From Dipetalonema caudispina (Eukaryota > Nematoda > Chromadorea > Rhabditida > Onchocercidae): a stretch of 64,000 nucleotides of DNA. The stretch is from NCBI GenBank assembly GCA_013365325.1, contig JABVXV010000049.1, forward strand, positions 1 to 64,000, read 5' to 3'. Of this stretch, positions 35,809-50,850 are shown one piece after another. The notes under the pieces were generated by a model. The model did not search any database. It was not told the origin of the DNA and worked only from the letters and a program-made list of their open reading frames with translations. Both the position numbers and the translations under genes were made by a program. Positions within the stretch are counted from its first letter, which is position 1. The number at the start of each line of letters is the position of its first letter.

Positions 35809-38800
35809 ATATGTTGTTTTTACAATATGCATAGCAACAGTTCCTGTGCTTGAAACCATTTGTTTGGAATCGATTGTTAAAAACCTACCGGACCTAGCAC
35901 GCAGTTTTATTCTATGCTGGTTGTGGTAATAATTTATAAAGGGGAACTGAACAGTGTTGCTAGATTTTCTGCCAGAAAAGAAATTTGGAATTGGACTTCA
36001 TAAGTTGTCGTACATTGCAATATGCTTGCTTATAGGAGGATAAACTTCCTAAATCTCTGACTGTTTTTTTTTCTTTTTTTTTTTTTTTTTGCATTCTCAC
36101 GAAATTTATGTTTCACAGATCTGTCGGCAGAGATTTTCAACTGTTGCACCTTGAAGATCTAAAATGAGCAGGAGATTTACTCATTTTGACAGTGAACAAA
36201 GTTTGATTATTGACTACTATCCGTTGAAACAGAAGGGTTGCGAGATCTTGTAATTGACACTGACTGGGACAAATTCCATTATTAATTGTAATGAGCCAGC
36301 AAAAATCATTTGCAGGGGTGGACGGACGGTTGCAGCGCACTGTTTCCTAGAATGTGTACAGATTTAGAATAATTTCAGATAGTTGCTGGGAGGAGAAAAA
36401 CTGATTAAACCTGTTTTAACCGATTAAGCATTATAGGCTAACGGGTCAAGGTGGACAGAAATTGTTGGCTAGCTGGTCGTTGTGAACATAGTATGTTCTA
36501 TTTATTATTTTTCTTCCAAGTTTATTCCCATTCAGTACTTCCCTTCTTTTCTTTTCTTGCTGGTCACATTATTCTGTCATAAGTTTGGGATTAAAAGAAT
36601 TTGAATTTCTGAGGTAGGAAGGTTCTCAGTAGGCCGGATCCCGAGGATTAGGCGTAGATTTCAATATATATGGGAGGATTGTCGATAGGAAATGATTTGT
36701 TGTTTGGAATATAAATTCGAAAACAACATATTTGCACCACTCTTCCTATATTGTTTCCCAACGATATATGGATATTATTAAAACGAAATGTCAGAAGAAA
36801 TATTTGATATGATTAGGATTAAAAATTCAATGAGAAGTGTTGAAAAATACGAGCGGAATCTCCCGAATGCAACTTACATCACTTGTTCGATCTTCTCGGG
36901 TATCTGAAAACGAGACGTGAAATTCATAATTTCAAATTAAATCCCTAACAGATGAAAAGAAGGTTTCGGATATTTGATTTTTTTTTATTTGTTGCATATT
37001 ACGATGAAAAGGTCATTTGATGAAGTATGATGTATTTAATTTTTGCCCTGCTAATAATAATTCATTGAAAACGTCATTTCTCAAGTAACCTTCTAAATAA
37101 TTTCATTCATTTCTTTATCCTGATTAACTTTGGTTAAATTTTAAATACTGAAACATCTCAAAGTTTTGTATAATACAATCGGAATTAGAATAACTGGAAA
37201 AAATTCGAAATTTTTATACGGTTTTTGAAAGATTTATAGATATGCTTTTAAGTTTAATACTTGCATTTTAAATTTTCAGGAATATGAGATGATTATGTTT
37301 GCCGGCATTTTTGCATTTTCATACCTAAACAACAAAATCAAATATTCCTTAAATTTAATGAGTAAATAGTCAAGCAAAAGCTACTGAAGTCAATATAAAG
37401 TTACTTTTCCGTTTTCATCCTTTATTATTTGCAACACTGTCATATTCGGTAGTTTGATTCTCAGCAAAGTTATACTTTCACCCAACCTTAATTAAACAAT
37501 CAGTAATCATTGATTTGCTTCGTAACATTCATTTTTTCTGCAGAATTTGAAAATAAATTTAGTGCACCTCGTGAAATTTTATGCTTTAGTTACAAGTTGC
37601 GAACATTTTAAATTTTAAATTTTACTGATGTTAAGTAGCATCCTTTAATTCGGTCCCTTTACAATACACAAAATTTCCTTTGATACGAATAGTTAGTTTC
37701 TATAAATTTTTAAATATGCATGATAGGAAAATAATACGAGCAGACTACATAAATATAAATTATTTAAATACCCTAATATTTTTAATAAATTATGAATTTC
37801 CAAACAAAATTTAGATAGAATATTACGGCGCATTGAAGGTTTTTTAAAAAAAAGAGAAAAAAGGCATATTACTTTATCTCTTTTCCTCTCTTTTTTTCGA
37901 AATTACCTAAAAGGTGAATTTTGTTTTATTTTTTATTTTTTATTTTCATTATGCAAAGATAATATTCATTTTCTTCTTATCTCTTGTTGAAATTGGGAAG
38001 CTTTCTTTCGGTTTACCAGAAACAAAAGGTTGTTTTTAATTGTACAAAAGAATCTTTTGAGTACAAATTTTCAAAATCAAACGATACTTCTCATTAAAAT
38101 GATTATCTGATTTTGATAATATCAATAAGATTGTTTGATTTTTGAAAGAGGAAAGTTGTATTTTTTATTCATTTATTTTTTAAATAAAATATCCATTTTA
38201 TCCTTTTGTAAAAGATATCGTTTTCTCTCTGAAATAGAAAGAACCCTATTTGTGTCGCGTTTCACGCCAAATTTCACAATTCAAAATAGACTACATTACT
38301 GAAACAGCTAATTAAAATAGTTGGAAAAAAGAATTTTGAAAATTTGCATTCGCAATTTGGTATTCTTCTGTACAGTTTTCAAAATTTGCTTCAGAATTAC
38401 CGGAATTTTCCTTGTTCTTTACCTCCTGTTTCTTTTGGTACAACAATTACTCCTTAATAACGCAACTCGCTCAATTAAATTGTAAGACTGGTGAAGAGAA
38501 AAAAATTTTTTTTGAAGAATTCAAGGATTAATGTTTGTCAAACTGCAATTTTCTTTATTTGAAATTCCACGCTTTTCGATTACTTGCATTTAATCGGTTT
38601 TCAAAATTCTCTTTACTCAAACGTGATTAATGATTTTTTTTAGGAGCGGAAAAGAAGAAAGAAGGGAAGGAACTTCAATGTTTAGGATGAATCATAAATA
38701 AAACTTTTAAACAAATCAATTAGTAGCATTGTAATTCGTGAAATATCAGCGTAAACATGAATGAACAAAACAAAAAGTGGTCCAAGTTTGGAAAGTATTG

Positions 38801-41027
38801 TCATATTTCATTCCTTTCTAGTGGTAATTACCGGGAATCCTCCCAAATATCTAAATCATTCCACATTATTTCTCAAGTATAGAAAGAATATCTGCTATTA
38901 ATGAACATATGTTCGTTAATTCGAATTGTTGCAATAAATAAACAAAGTGGAATTGCGTACTGCGTAAATTTGCTAGAAGTATGTTGCTGAATGAGTACAA
39001 ATATTATGATGATGATGCTAATGATGGTGATAGAGATAATGATAATGAAAACTTTAAGCCATAATAACCTTACTAATATGAAATAATGATGCCGAAAACG
39101 AAATTGCAACAAATGACTAGGAACATCTATAACAATTATGGAAATTATGATATTTACTAAGCTATACTGACGATGATCATACTTTGCAAGTTTATACGGA
39201 TAATCAATAATTGTAATCAATTTTATCCAGTAACGATGATAGTGATAAGATAATGTAAATAGTTCAACTGATGGCTTTGATTTGATAGTTTAACCAATGA
39301 CGCATGATTAACCAACAGGTTATAAGCTCATTTGCGCTTAGTGCAAAATTTATGTGGAAGACATAATAGTGATACCATGCAGATAATTGGTAGCAATTAA
39401 TTTCCGTTGAATTCTTCAAAACAATTTGAAATTAACCATTTGATTTTCTTCAAAAAAAAAAAAAAATCATCTGATAGCAATACAGTGCTTGATAAAAATG
39501 GGATTTATTAAAAAAAAACGGTGACACAAACGTCAAGTCATTCTGCTTCATTAAATTAGCTGTTAGGGTAACGATAGAATTCTTAAATATTCCTTATGGA
39601 TTTGAAATTACTGCTACTTGTAGGATATGATATATTAGGAAGAGAAAATAACTGAATGATTTGGAACATCGGTAATATTTTTTGATCTTTCCAATATTTC
39701 ACCATAATTAATTTATCTCGGAAATGAAATTATGTAAAATCCAAACATTCTTTATTTATGGACCTCACATTTTTGAAAGCATTGTCTGAATTTTCGAAGC
39801 TTAAAACTAATTTTATCTTTGAGTGGTATTATTATCATGATATATATATATATATATTGATTTCGCATAGATTGACAAAAATTTTATCATCTTGAATAAA
39901 GTCATATTATACATGAATGATCTTTTAGTCTTACTTAAAAAGTGAAATGTTCAACAGTTTCGCAATAACTGATCATTGATAGAATCATTAGAAAAAAAGC
40001 AGTATTCATTCGTTTTTCTTTTTTTTTTTACAATTCGTATTTTTGAGAAATCTTGATAAATGCTGAAAAAATAGATGGCAATTTTATCAAATTGATTTTA
40101 TCGAAATTTTTAACAAATTTTATCGAAATTTGATAGAACTGATTATATCAAACAATAAATTAATGAAATAACAAATGTATTTCAATAGTGCTAAATGTTA
40201 AGAAGGACCATATATTTCTTTTTTTTTATTTTTTTCAACCATTATTATTACACATGAGGATGTGAAAAATATTTGCTGAATTATGGATATATCCGAATTG
40301 CCAAAAAATTGATAATGGTATAAGAATGATAAAGGTAAAAAATTTTGTTTTTTTGCAGTAAACGTTGTATTTTGATTGATAATAGCATCATTTTCTTTTT
40401 TTTTTTTTTTTTTTTCTGTCTGTATCATATCATAGTGGCATCACCGAGTTATCACACCATTACTACATTTCATCTCACAAGGATCCGAAGTTTGTCAGTT
40501 TTGGAATCACATCTTCGATTGCTTACTATTTGAAAATTTTCCTAAATCAGTTTCATCATTCTATCGCTTGAATTTTAGTAACTAGGAAGAAATCTTGCAA
40601 AAAAGAAATGATCATGACAAAATTATTCGGATACATATGATACTTAAATTAATAGATGAATTTGACACCCTCAATTAAATTTAAATAATGGAAAGTTAAT
40701 ATCTATTCATATGTTCCTTTTTTTTTTTTTGGTTCATTATGCAACTATCAGTCTTTGTAATTAATGTAAAAAAAGAAATTTTGAAAGGAGAAAAAAACAG
40801 AAGTAATAAAAAAAAAAAAAAAAAATTGGTATTATAGAGTGTTAAATTTCGTAGGAGGGGGATTGAAACCCGTTCTTCTAGCTTTCCATTACCCCCCGCA
40901 CTTGTTCCCCTCCAGTTGTCCTCTTGTCCTCCATCCTCCAACGTTCCATCCATTTATCTATCATTTTGTTTTTCATTGCATCACGAAAACAAACTTTAAA
41001 CGGGAGCAAAATATCCCATATGACACA
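35809..41027. other. gene-poor intergenic region
   Basis: About 5.2 kb. Reading frames here are short or arise from simple repeats (for example the GAT-rich tract near 39005-39050). A minus-strand frame at 36137-36340 has unbiased composition but no recognised domain. A C/T-rich block just upstream of the VWA gene (about 40860-40960) stands out against the AT-rich background and may be promoter-proximal. Confidence 0.55.
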
Positions 41028-44000
41028 ATGTCATCGTATACAACACAAATGGCTAGGCAACATCTGATCATACTGGTAAATTTACTTTTTGTTAATTATG
41101 AAAATATTCCAGATTTCTAATTTCAACTATTAAATTACTTAATTATAAAGAAGTATTTTCAATTAACTAATTGTTTCCAACTTTTACAAAGAAAGCGATA
41201 ATACTTTTTACTTTATTATAAGTTAGATTGCAGAAATATTTCAAAATTTTCGAGATAATTTTAAATTTTATTGTTTATTTAAATACATCATTCTTTCTTT
41301 TTTACTTAAAATCATGAAGGTTTTTTTTTTTTCAAATGATTTTTTAAAATTCTTCTTCTTAATCGTGTTCTTTTGAAAAGTAATTTTTTTTTTTTTTTTT
41401 TAATCCAAACGTTTGAATTATACAAAGTTCGCCGGAGGATATTGCCCTGTCAAGTTCAATTTGGTAAACTTATTTCAATTTTTTTTTTCCTTTTTTGCTT
41501 ACAAGAAGTTGACTTTGGTTGATGAATTGGATAGTTTTTTTTCTGCTTTCATCATTCATTTTTTGAAATCGTAGAAAAATCTAAGATCATTACGTTTTCT
41601 CTTTTTTTTTCAAATTATGAGCCGCTAAGTTAAAATAATAGTAAAATTTTACATTTAAAATTTGTACATCATTTATACGACAGAAAAGATGAACAATGAA
41701 TTGCTTATTCTCTATTAGATATCAAGTTGAATAATTTATTATTGCATCATTTCAAAAAAGTATTTCGTAAGAGAATGTGGAGAAAATATTATTTTTGAAG
41801 TATTTCCGAAATTATTAAGTGAAATAAAGTTATGTAAGTTTTTGAATTGTTCAAGTTTAGGCGAAAAGAATTATATGAAACAAAATAACTTTGAGACAAG
41901 TGGAAAAAAAATGAATACTCAACAGAATATGTAATTAACAATAATGACATGAAATTTTTTGGGAAAAAACTGAATTATTGGAATGGAAAAAAAGGACCTG
42001 AATAGGTTCAATAATTAAAACGAAGTTTTTTCGAAGGCAGAAATTAAAATATAATGACATTTAACGTGATGTTTGTCAAATGTATCATTGTAATCTTAAA
42101 GATATCATTTCCCATATTATCTTTTTACCACTGTTTTCTGACCTCTTTTACAAATGTTATTAATTAAATGTGCGGAAAATGCGGCTTTTTGGACACTGAT
42201 TTCATTTGTTTCATCTTATCAATAAAAGATGATATATTTTACTGATTTAATTTTTCTTTAAAAAAAAAATTACCAACTTGTATAAGTAGTTAAGTAAATA
42301 AATAGATAATAGATGAATAATGAAGCAAGGAAGTAAACAGATTAAAACGTGAAATTTAGATGAGGAAATAAACATGTAAATAATCAAATGAGTATGACAG
42401 AAAAATTTTTAAGTTAGTAAGTTAATGAATACGTTACCTAACAAAGGTTCTCAACTGTATATGATAGTTAAAAATATTATTTTGTGTCACACAAACTAAA
42501 GTTTATTTGGAAGTTTTCAAAGACCACAAAAATTCAGTGCGTTACGTAAAAATATTTGCATTTATTTGGTATTATTCTGAAAATTTTGGCAAAAAATTTT
42601 TAGAATAGTACCAAATAAATGAAAAGATTTTTTTAAAATTGTTTAATATTATTTCAGGAGAATACTAGGCTTTAAAGTATTTTCAAGCATCAATTTTCGA
42701 AGTCAAATTTTTGCGTTTTTATTTGTTGGTCTTGATCAACTTTATTATTGCTGATTTGAAAATTCATCGTGCTCATAATTTTCTGTAAAATTTAATAACA
42801 ATTCTGGATTTGCTTTAAATATTAAAGTATTCATATAACTTTTTACAGAGTTATATCTATCAGAATTGCAATCGTAGGTTGTAATAAATAAATTTTATAA
42901 TGCTTTGATTATGTTTTGTCGGATTTCATTATTTAATTACAACGAAACATTTAATAAAATGTTAAATTGATAATATTTGTCTGACCTTATCACTGTACCC
43001 ATCTCTTGTCTAAAAAAAAGAAATGAAGCGATTGCTAATTTTTTAATTAATAGTGAGAAATATTATCCAGTCAATGTTTTAACACTTTTAGTAAGGATAA
43101 TTAACTAATGAATGACTCATTAGCCTCCTTTGTTTCAATGCTTTGTATTTTTTTAAAAATTTCATCTTATTTTCTGATCATTATAAAATATAAAATATAA
43201 TGGAAGAAATATACTATATCCTTTTTTCAATAAAATTCAAATGCTTTGTTTCTAGAAATTGCATGATTTTCAACGAAAATTCATTATTTTAAATACTTTT
43301 TAGGCACTTTTAAATTTTAGATTTTTCAGAAAAAAAGAAAATAGAACAGAATATAAATGAGTTGTAATATCGTTTATCATAAATTCGAATAATGAGTTTA
43401 TCATCACCTCATCATACAGCAATCTATTTCATTTTCTGATTGTTTGTGTTATATTTAATTCAATTTTCTAATCCTGTCTCACGAATAAAATCTAATTTTT
43501 CTTAAATTAAATTCAATCCAATTTTTCCAGTCTAATTCAAAACTTTGTTTCTTTTCTACTGACTCATTTTATTCGGTTTTTTTTTTCTATTATAGAGAAA
43601 GAAATTAAGAATATGAAATTGCAGGAAAGAGGAAAAAACATTTTTGAATGGAAATACTTGAAAAGAAATATTTGATTAAAACAAAAAACGAAAAAAAAGT
43701 TGATACGAGTAATTAGAGTATTGTAAGAATTAATTAAACCAATTAAAATTAAAAACTGATCAAAACATCAGATAATAAGACAACATAGTTAAACTTTTCT
43801 CCTTCCGCCATCTTTTTTATTTCTTCCCTTGTGGTGAAATTGATAATAACAAATGAAATGGAATAAAATTTTATTGAATTATTTGCAAATCCATATTTAC
43901 AGCATTTATTAACTAATATCAACAATTGTTCCGACAATTCGGATTACTTTCAATTTACAATGATATTTCTAACTGATAACAATAACTGATAACGAGATAT

Positions 44001-47000
44001 CTACTTCAATTAAATTCCAGTTTCATGTTGGAACTTCTCACAATGACTTTCAACTGATGCATTTTTTTTTTCAAATAAAATAACTGAATGGTTATTCAGT
44101 ATACAATTGTTTTCTGGTTGTAATATGAAAGTTTAACCGGTTTCGAGTTTTTCTTCCTGAATTTCTGGATAAAATAGTTGATGACTTAACCGTTGAACTT
44201 TCCCTCAACAACTTCAACTTATAGCACTTTTTTTTTGAAATTTTTCTTAAAGCAAGACTCAATAAATTTAAACGAAACACTTTCTTTTTTTTCAAAAAAT
44301 TAAGAAGAAAATTGTTTGAAAGTTTATTTACTTTCTACATACATCCTTAATTTTTCTTTTTTTCCAAAATTGTTCAGAATCTAATTACTAAGTGATTATT
44401 TCAACAATTAGTTTGTTTCTCCCAATTTCTTTTTTTTTCATTGAATGGGAAAAGCCTATATATTTTAATTAGTTGTTAGTTTAAAAAAATAGGGAAAAAT
44501 TAGCACATATAATGAACTGGTTGAAAAAAAGCATGAAAAACAAAAATTTTAACCGGTTTAAGCATCGAATATTTTACCGTGCTTATCACTTATCACTTCG
44601 TAACTAAATTTTTTTTCAATTATACAAGCGATAGAAAAGGCGAAAAGAAAAAAGTATTTTTTTATTAACATATGTCACAGAATTTATCAGTTCAATTGAA
44701 GTTTAGCATGAATTTATTTTAAAAAGAGAAGAAGAATGTTTGAAATAAGAGTTCGGCGGGTTTTTGAAATTGGAAGAAAATCTGAATGTATATAATCTAA
44801 GCAGCTTCATAAATTTTAAATTAATGTGGCAATATAAATTCAAATTTAGTATTGATTCTAAACCTTCTGAATATGGAGACTAAGAAAAAGTGGAATGTCC
44901 ACAGCATTTATTACTTGTCATTTAAAAATGTCCTCTTTGAAAATTTGTAAAAGTTTTTTCGATTTAAAATAAATCAAACATTAGTAGAACATGAGTGGGC
45001 CAAGTTGATCGAAGATGATGATTACACGTCCTCATTTATGATTTTGAAAAGTTCCAACTTCAACTAATTTTTTATAGCTTTCATTTTTTTCCCTTTTTTA
45101 GCAAATGTCTTCAAATTATTTCTAAAAAGTTACGAAATGAAAATCGAATTCCCAAAATTTTATTGTTATTTTGGAGCTTTGAATAAATTTGCATATTTGT
45201 TAAGGCACTTTTAACATGGCAGAAAAATTAATGAATTTAGGATTTGAAAGGTGATAAAAACTAGGAAAATTTTATACAAAAGTTCTATGAAGATCGACAG
45301 ATGTTTAATATCTAAGCGGAATTACTGAAATAATAAGAAAATTCTTCGGATTCTGCATAAGAAATTGAGATTTTCCTGTTTTGAAATGGCCTAAACACTA
45401 TAGTGATTTTTTTTATCTTTTGCATTTAAAAGTCTTATTTTGTTTTTAAATATTTTTTTCCTTATCTGAAAATTTTGTTGCGAATATTTCGTCCAGTCAA
45501 TTTTTCTTATTATTTTTAAATCTTTAAAGGTTTAATTTTATGCTGTCGTTTTTACGAACTAAAAATTTAGAAGTTTACATTTATGCGGAATAGGATTACT
45601 GATCTTAGTTTAATATGATGTGAGAGAATTATATGACAAGTATGAAATCTCATTTCTCAGAAACATTTTATTTTTATTGAAAGGAAAATTTATTCTTAGA
45701 TTTGTTGATTAATTTAATTCCATCAAAATATTCTCTCTGTAAAAGCATCAAAAATCTTAAAAATTGTTCAAATTTGATTTAAAATTTGTTTTGATTAATA
45801 TAATTTTATAAAATATCGTTTTTTTTTCAGTTATTTGCAATCTTATTTTGTTAAAAATTTACTTTTAAATTTTCAGGGCTTAGCAACAGTATTATTTATC
45901 TACGTAAAAACACAGACGCCAATTTTTCCAGTTAGCTGTTATCTCAATATTCTCATCATATTGGATCGTTCAGATTCTGTCAAAGGTGGATTTAACAGAA
46001 GTAGGGATTTTGTCGTTAATGTTTCGGACGAACTTGACGTCGGGCCAAAGACACACAGGGTTAGTAATTCATATTATTTTTATGGAGAAATGTAAGTGCT
46101 AATCAGACTAATAATTGATTAAGTTTGTTTCACATAATTTAATTAAATTAATCAGTTCATGCTCAACATGATCTTCTTTCTTCGAAATGCTTGCCAAACT
46201 CGTTTCCTTGGCTTTATACAATAATTGGCTCAATAAATTAATTGATATGAAACAATACTTTAAGCACTTTTATCACATAAGCTTTCTCTGTCGATCGACT
46301 TTGACATGGAACTAATTATGTTAATAGTTTAAACACTTTCATTGGGAAAATTCAATTCCAAATTTTTCTATTAGAAATGAAGGTCAGATGTGCAAACTTT
46401 TATAAATATTTTTGAAAATTCAGCAACTTTTTCTTCCAGGTTGCATTGATCGTATATTCTGGACTTAGTTATCGTCGTGAAGTATTCAAGTGGGGTTTTG
46501 CTAAAAACAATAAGGAATTTAAAAGAACTGTGCTTAGTTTAAGAGCTATCGGTGGTACAACGAACACGAGGTTGGACAAACCTCTATTTTAAATTGAAAT
46601 TTCATGCTGACAAAAATTTTGAATTTTAATTTTAAATGTGATTTAAAATCTCATAATTGATTTTTTAATTCACAGGTCTTCTTCTTTTCATTTTTTAGAT
46701 TTATTTTTAAAAAGGAAGAAGAAAACTCTTTTATCTTTTTATGTAATAAATTCAAATGAATATTTACTTCTTAAACTTTTAGGCTGAATTTATCAGTTAG
46801 AGTATCAAAAATAAAAAGAGCAAAATTGAAACCAATCAAAAATATGTTTTTCCATTTAATCAAAAGATAATCGATTTGAAATTTTTTAAAAAAAAAGGTT
46901 CAATATTTTATATTAGTCTTTATTCAGGAAAGCATTGGAACTTGGGCTTGAACTAATGGAAACACGTAATAAGTCAATCCCTTCCCTTATAATGGTTGTT

Positions 47001-50000
47001 ACGGATGGTCGAAGTGCGGATGATCCGAAAATTCCGGCTCAACAGCTACAGAATATTCCAAATACATGGGTTTTTGCAGCAGCAACCGGAAATCCAGAAG
47101 CTGTTGACAAGTATAAATTTCATTTTCTTTTTTCTTTTGTTAGAAAAATTGAAATAGTAAACTGGTAGGAAGTGAATGGATTAGTTTTTTCTTTTCAATT
47201 ATTTTGGATGATTAATTAAAATTGTTTTAGATACATAAAGCGAAATGTTGGATATTTTTAAATATTTTAAACATAATTCCAAGGAATTTTATGATGGATA
47301 AGACAAGCAGTTAAAGTAATCTAAAAAGAGAATTTCGTAGTACGAAAAATTTTGAATGCACCCCATAGCTTTTTCTTATTTTATCGATCGTCCTTTCATT
47401 CGGTTTATTTGAAAATTCACTACTGATTGCTTAAAATCTCACATTTTAGTCTTTTCTGCCTACTCTTACCAATATAATCAATCTGATCTTATCACTAATA
47501 CTACTAATTACTTTTGTTATGTCATGGAGGAAAAATGAATTCATTGCTCATTATCAAAAATTTAGGTTATCCTGCATGAGAAATATCATAATATTTATAA
47601 GTGCTTGATTGGGAATTAAGTAGTCCTTGTAATAATGGTGTAAAAGTAGTTATTTAAATTAATTTTTCAGATTAAAATTTCGAGATTTTTTTCTTTTTTA
47701 AGCTAGCTTATAATTACTAATAATTAAGCAAAAAAATCCTATGCATGCTTATATTTCGTAAAGTTAAGATAAATCCTCGTCGCTGCGGTAATTAATTACT
47801 GAATGAAGAAGGAAAAACAAAACGAATTCTTTGATATCAATTTCGAATATTTATCGCACAAAAATATTTCCGCGCTTTATAATTTCAGCTCATTTTTTTT
47901 CGTAGAATTCGTGAAAATTGGAATAAACATAAAGTGTAAGTTGCGTCAAATAGTTAAAAAATAAAATTAAGAAAAATATATTTATGTAATAGAAAAGAGA
48001 GCAAGAGTGAGTGATAGTGGTAGAGATTCATATTGATTTTATGCCTTCTTATTTAATTCTTTTTTTCTAGTTTTCGATAATTACTAATAATGAATTTAAT
48101 TATCATTCTACTTGTTATGTTAGTAATTTTGTAGAAACAAGAAAATGATCAGAAATTAAGACTGCAATTTTCATCATTTTAATTAGTTATTCCAGTAATT
48201 TCACAATTTCATTATGATATTTTCTGTATAAGGAAGGAAAAGGACAAAAATTATCAATGGTAGCATCAAAGTGACAAAATTTCGTATAATAAAATGGATC
48301 ATTGATAATTTTGAAATTAATTTTTTCTAGAAATGAACTACTTCAAATAACTGGTAACATCAATCATATTATTCTACAAAGTGGTCGAGAATTAGCAGCT
48401 GATATTACGCGTAAATTACTTCGACAAGCACAGGAAAAATGTCGTACAACAACGACGACGACAACAACAACGACAACAACCACAACGGCTACTACAACTA
48501 CAACCAATCCAATTTCAGGTATTTACATTCTGTGATTGTAAATAAATGATATCTGCTAATAAAAGGACTTGATTTAACTGATCAATGGAATCAATTAAAG
48601 AAATTTGAAAAATATTGTGGTCATAAATCTGACACCAAAGAGATAAGTTGATTCCTATCCGGTTGAAGAGTTAGAAATTGGAGTGATTCATCGGATTTTT
48701 AATATGAATTGAATGCAAACTGCAAGTTATTTTATCATAATTTGATTGAATTCACAGTCTAAATTTTCTGTAAGCCGTAAATTACTAACCGCTTAACCGA
48801 ATAGAATTAATCAGATATTATTATGCGGTATAGTAACTTCCAGAAAAGCAATACGATCGATATATGTTTGTGATATCAAGAAGAGATGATGTACTGCTTT
48901 GAGTGGCATTTTGTATTATCCTTGAAAATTTGCGGCAGTTCTAAAATGAAATTGTAGGTTGTGAGCAAGATGTGGTACTTGTTATGGATTTGTCAACAAC
49001 AACAAATCCTGTTTACCGGAAATACATAGAGATGGCCGAAGAACTGATCAATAAGCTTTTAATTGGCCGACGATTCAGTCGAGTGGCACTAATAACATTT
49101 AGCTCAGTGGGAAAAGCAAAGGCACAATTCAATTTGGACAGGTCGATGTTTTTTCATCAATTTATAAATTGAAAAACGTGTGAAATTCAATTTTTGCTGC
49201 ATCCTGAAATCTTTAGAATGTTTTGAATTAATTATATAATGTGAACGAATGCAGAGTCCTCAAAAATGGACAATTTAACTGATTGGAAAATTTTATGTGA
49301 ATTAATAAATCCTGAAAATAAACGAAGAGATGATAGTTTATTTATTCTTTGCTAAAACTAATTTTAACTTGTAGTTAAAGGAGTTTTTGAAAATTAGGAT
49401 GCATTTAATGTCAATCCAAAAAGCGGAAGAAATGAAACTAAATCTTACAAAAAAGGAATATTTTTGAAGAAAAGCAATGATTGAAACTTTGTAAATGAAA
49501 AATTTCGGCATCAATAAACAAGAACAAAGAAGTGAAACAGGTTGAAAGTTCATGAATAACTATATGATGTTTGCTCTCTCATTGTTTTCCTCACTTTTTT
49601 TCTTAAAGTTTTCATGAATTCCAATTATAATCTAAATTTTTTTTGAATTGTATATTCATCAATTCATTGTGGATATTAGTCATGTTAAAATATGTCTATT
49701 TACAAACTATTTTTTTAACTAAATAGATTTAAATTTTGCAAACAGAAACTGGAATTTAAAATTAATTAATGAATTTAGGTATTTCAATGGAAAAGATATC
49801 GTAGCTGCAATCCGAAGATTAGAATCCACAGGTGGTACAACTGCTATCGGTTTGTTTTAACTTTTCTGTTTCTTTTCTCCTTTTTTGATTTAACTTGAAA
49901 AAAAGAGAAAATTATAACAAACAAATTGAAATAATAATTGTTGAAACTTCAAAATTTTTTTTTAAAGTTTTAAAATTTCATGTAGCAGCATGAAATATTT

Positions 50001-50850
50001 CAATCATTTATTGCCAACGAATAATATAAAATAATCTGAAACAAATAATTAATAGTAATAATGACATGAATTAAATTACCGTGACACATGAAGTATTAAT
50101 GAATTTATAGGTGAAGGAATTCGACTCGGAACTGAACAACATGATAAGCAACATGGCGGTCGACCCAATAACATCGCGAAAAAGTCCATGCTTGTATTTA
50201 CAGATGGATGGAGTAATAAAGGACCGGATGTTGAACAAATGAGTCGTAATGCTAAAGCAGTCGGATTCACTCTGTATACCGTAGTTTACGAGGTTTATTT
50301 ACATCCAGTTCTTTTTCCGGATTCACCAAAAGTATATGACATCACATTAAAGGCATAATAGTCTGAAAGCATTTCTTGAAACTTTATTAATAAAGTAAAG
50401 GTAATGTAAAGGTGATTATGCAAGGAGTCAAATAGATTTCCTTTCTTTCCCCGACTCAAAAATTGAATGATTAGTTCAAGCTTAGAATGTTTAATGCTAA
50501 TTCCGTGGTAAATGTCATTTATGATCCACTGAAGGCGGTGCAGTTACAGATGAAATAATGATCTGACGATTAAACCGTGAATCATTATCTGTCATATAAT
50601 TGTGCAATTAATTACCGGAAAACATCAGAGCAAGCTAAATGACAAGATGGTTTCCATGAACAAATTTTGATAAATTTCGAGAAAAACTAAATATGTTTTG
50701 CAGGGTAATGGACGAGTTGATGCGAATAGTCCTGGGTTAAATCTTTATACCATTGAAACGATGGCACGTGATCAAAAACACGTTTACAGTGAGCGTAATT
50801 TCACGCAACTTATTCAGGAACTTAGAAAACGTAACCTGCCGTGTATATAA
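41028..50850 (+). CDS. secreted tandem VWA-domain protein with Thr-rich linker
   Basis: Nine exons: 41028-41075, 45877-46059, 46440-46570, 46928-47110, 48331-48518, 48958-49141, 49779-49849, 50111-50292, 50704-50850; 438 residues. The N-terminus (ARQHLIILGLATVLFIYV) reads as a signal peptide once exon 1 is joined across the long first intron. VWA domain 1 (about 38-215) has the metal-ion site LDRSDS (D46, S48, S50), GGTTNT and VTDGRS. A linker of about 20 mostly Thr residues (about 222-243) follows a CR. VWA domain 2 (about 246-430) has VMDLSTTT (D255, S257, T259), GGTTAI and FTDGWS. No transmembrane segment or other domain follows; it ends RNLPCI. VWA proteins bind matrix partners through the MIDAS metal; a matrix or cuticle role is inferred. 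Nematodes carry many VWA genes, so no orthologue is named. Exon 1 is the least certain part: an alternative start could lie within or near exon 2. Confidence 0.82.
41076..45876 (+). other. 4.8-kb first intron of the tandem VWA gene
   Basis: It runs from a GTAAAT donor to a TTTTCAG acceptor and is AT-rich with poly(T) runs. No nested gene with a recognisable product was seen on either strand. It is far longer than the other introns here, so it may hold regulatory sequence, or exon 1 may be misassigned. Confidence 0.5.

Noticed and set aside
38873..39220. 115-codon Ile-rich minus-strand frame
   Set aside because: It derives largely from GAT-type simple repeats, has no splice context and no recognisable domain.
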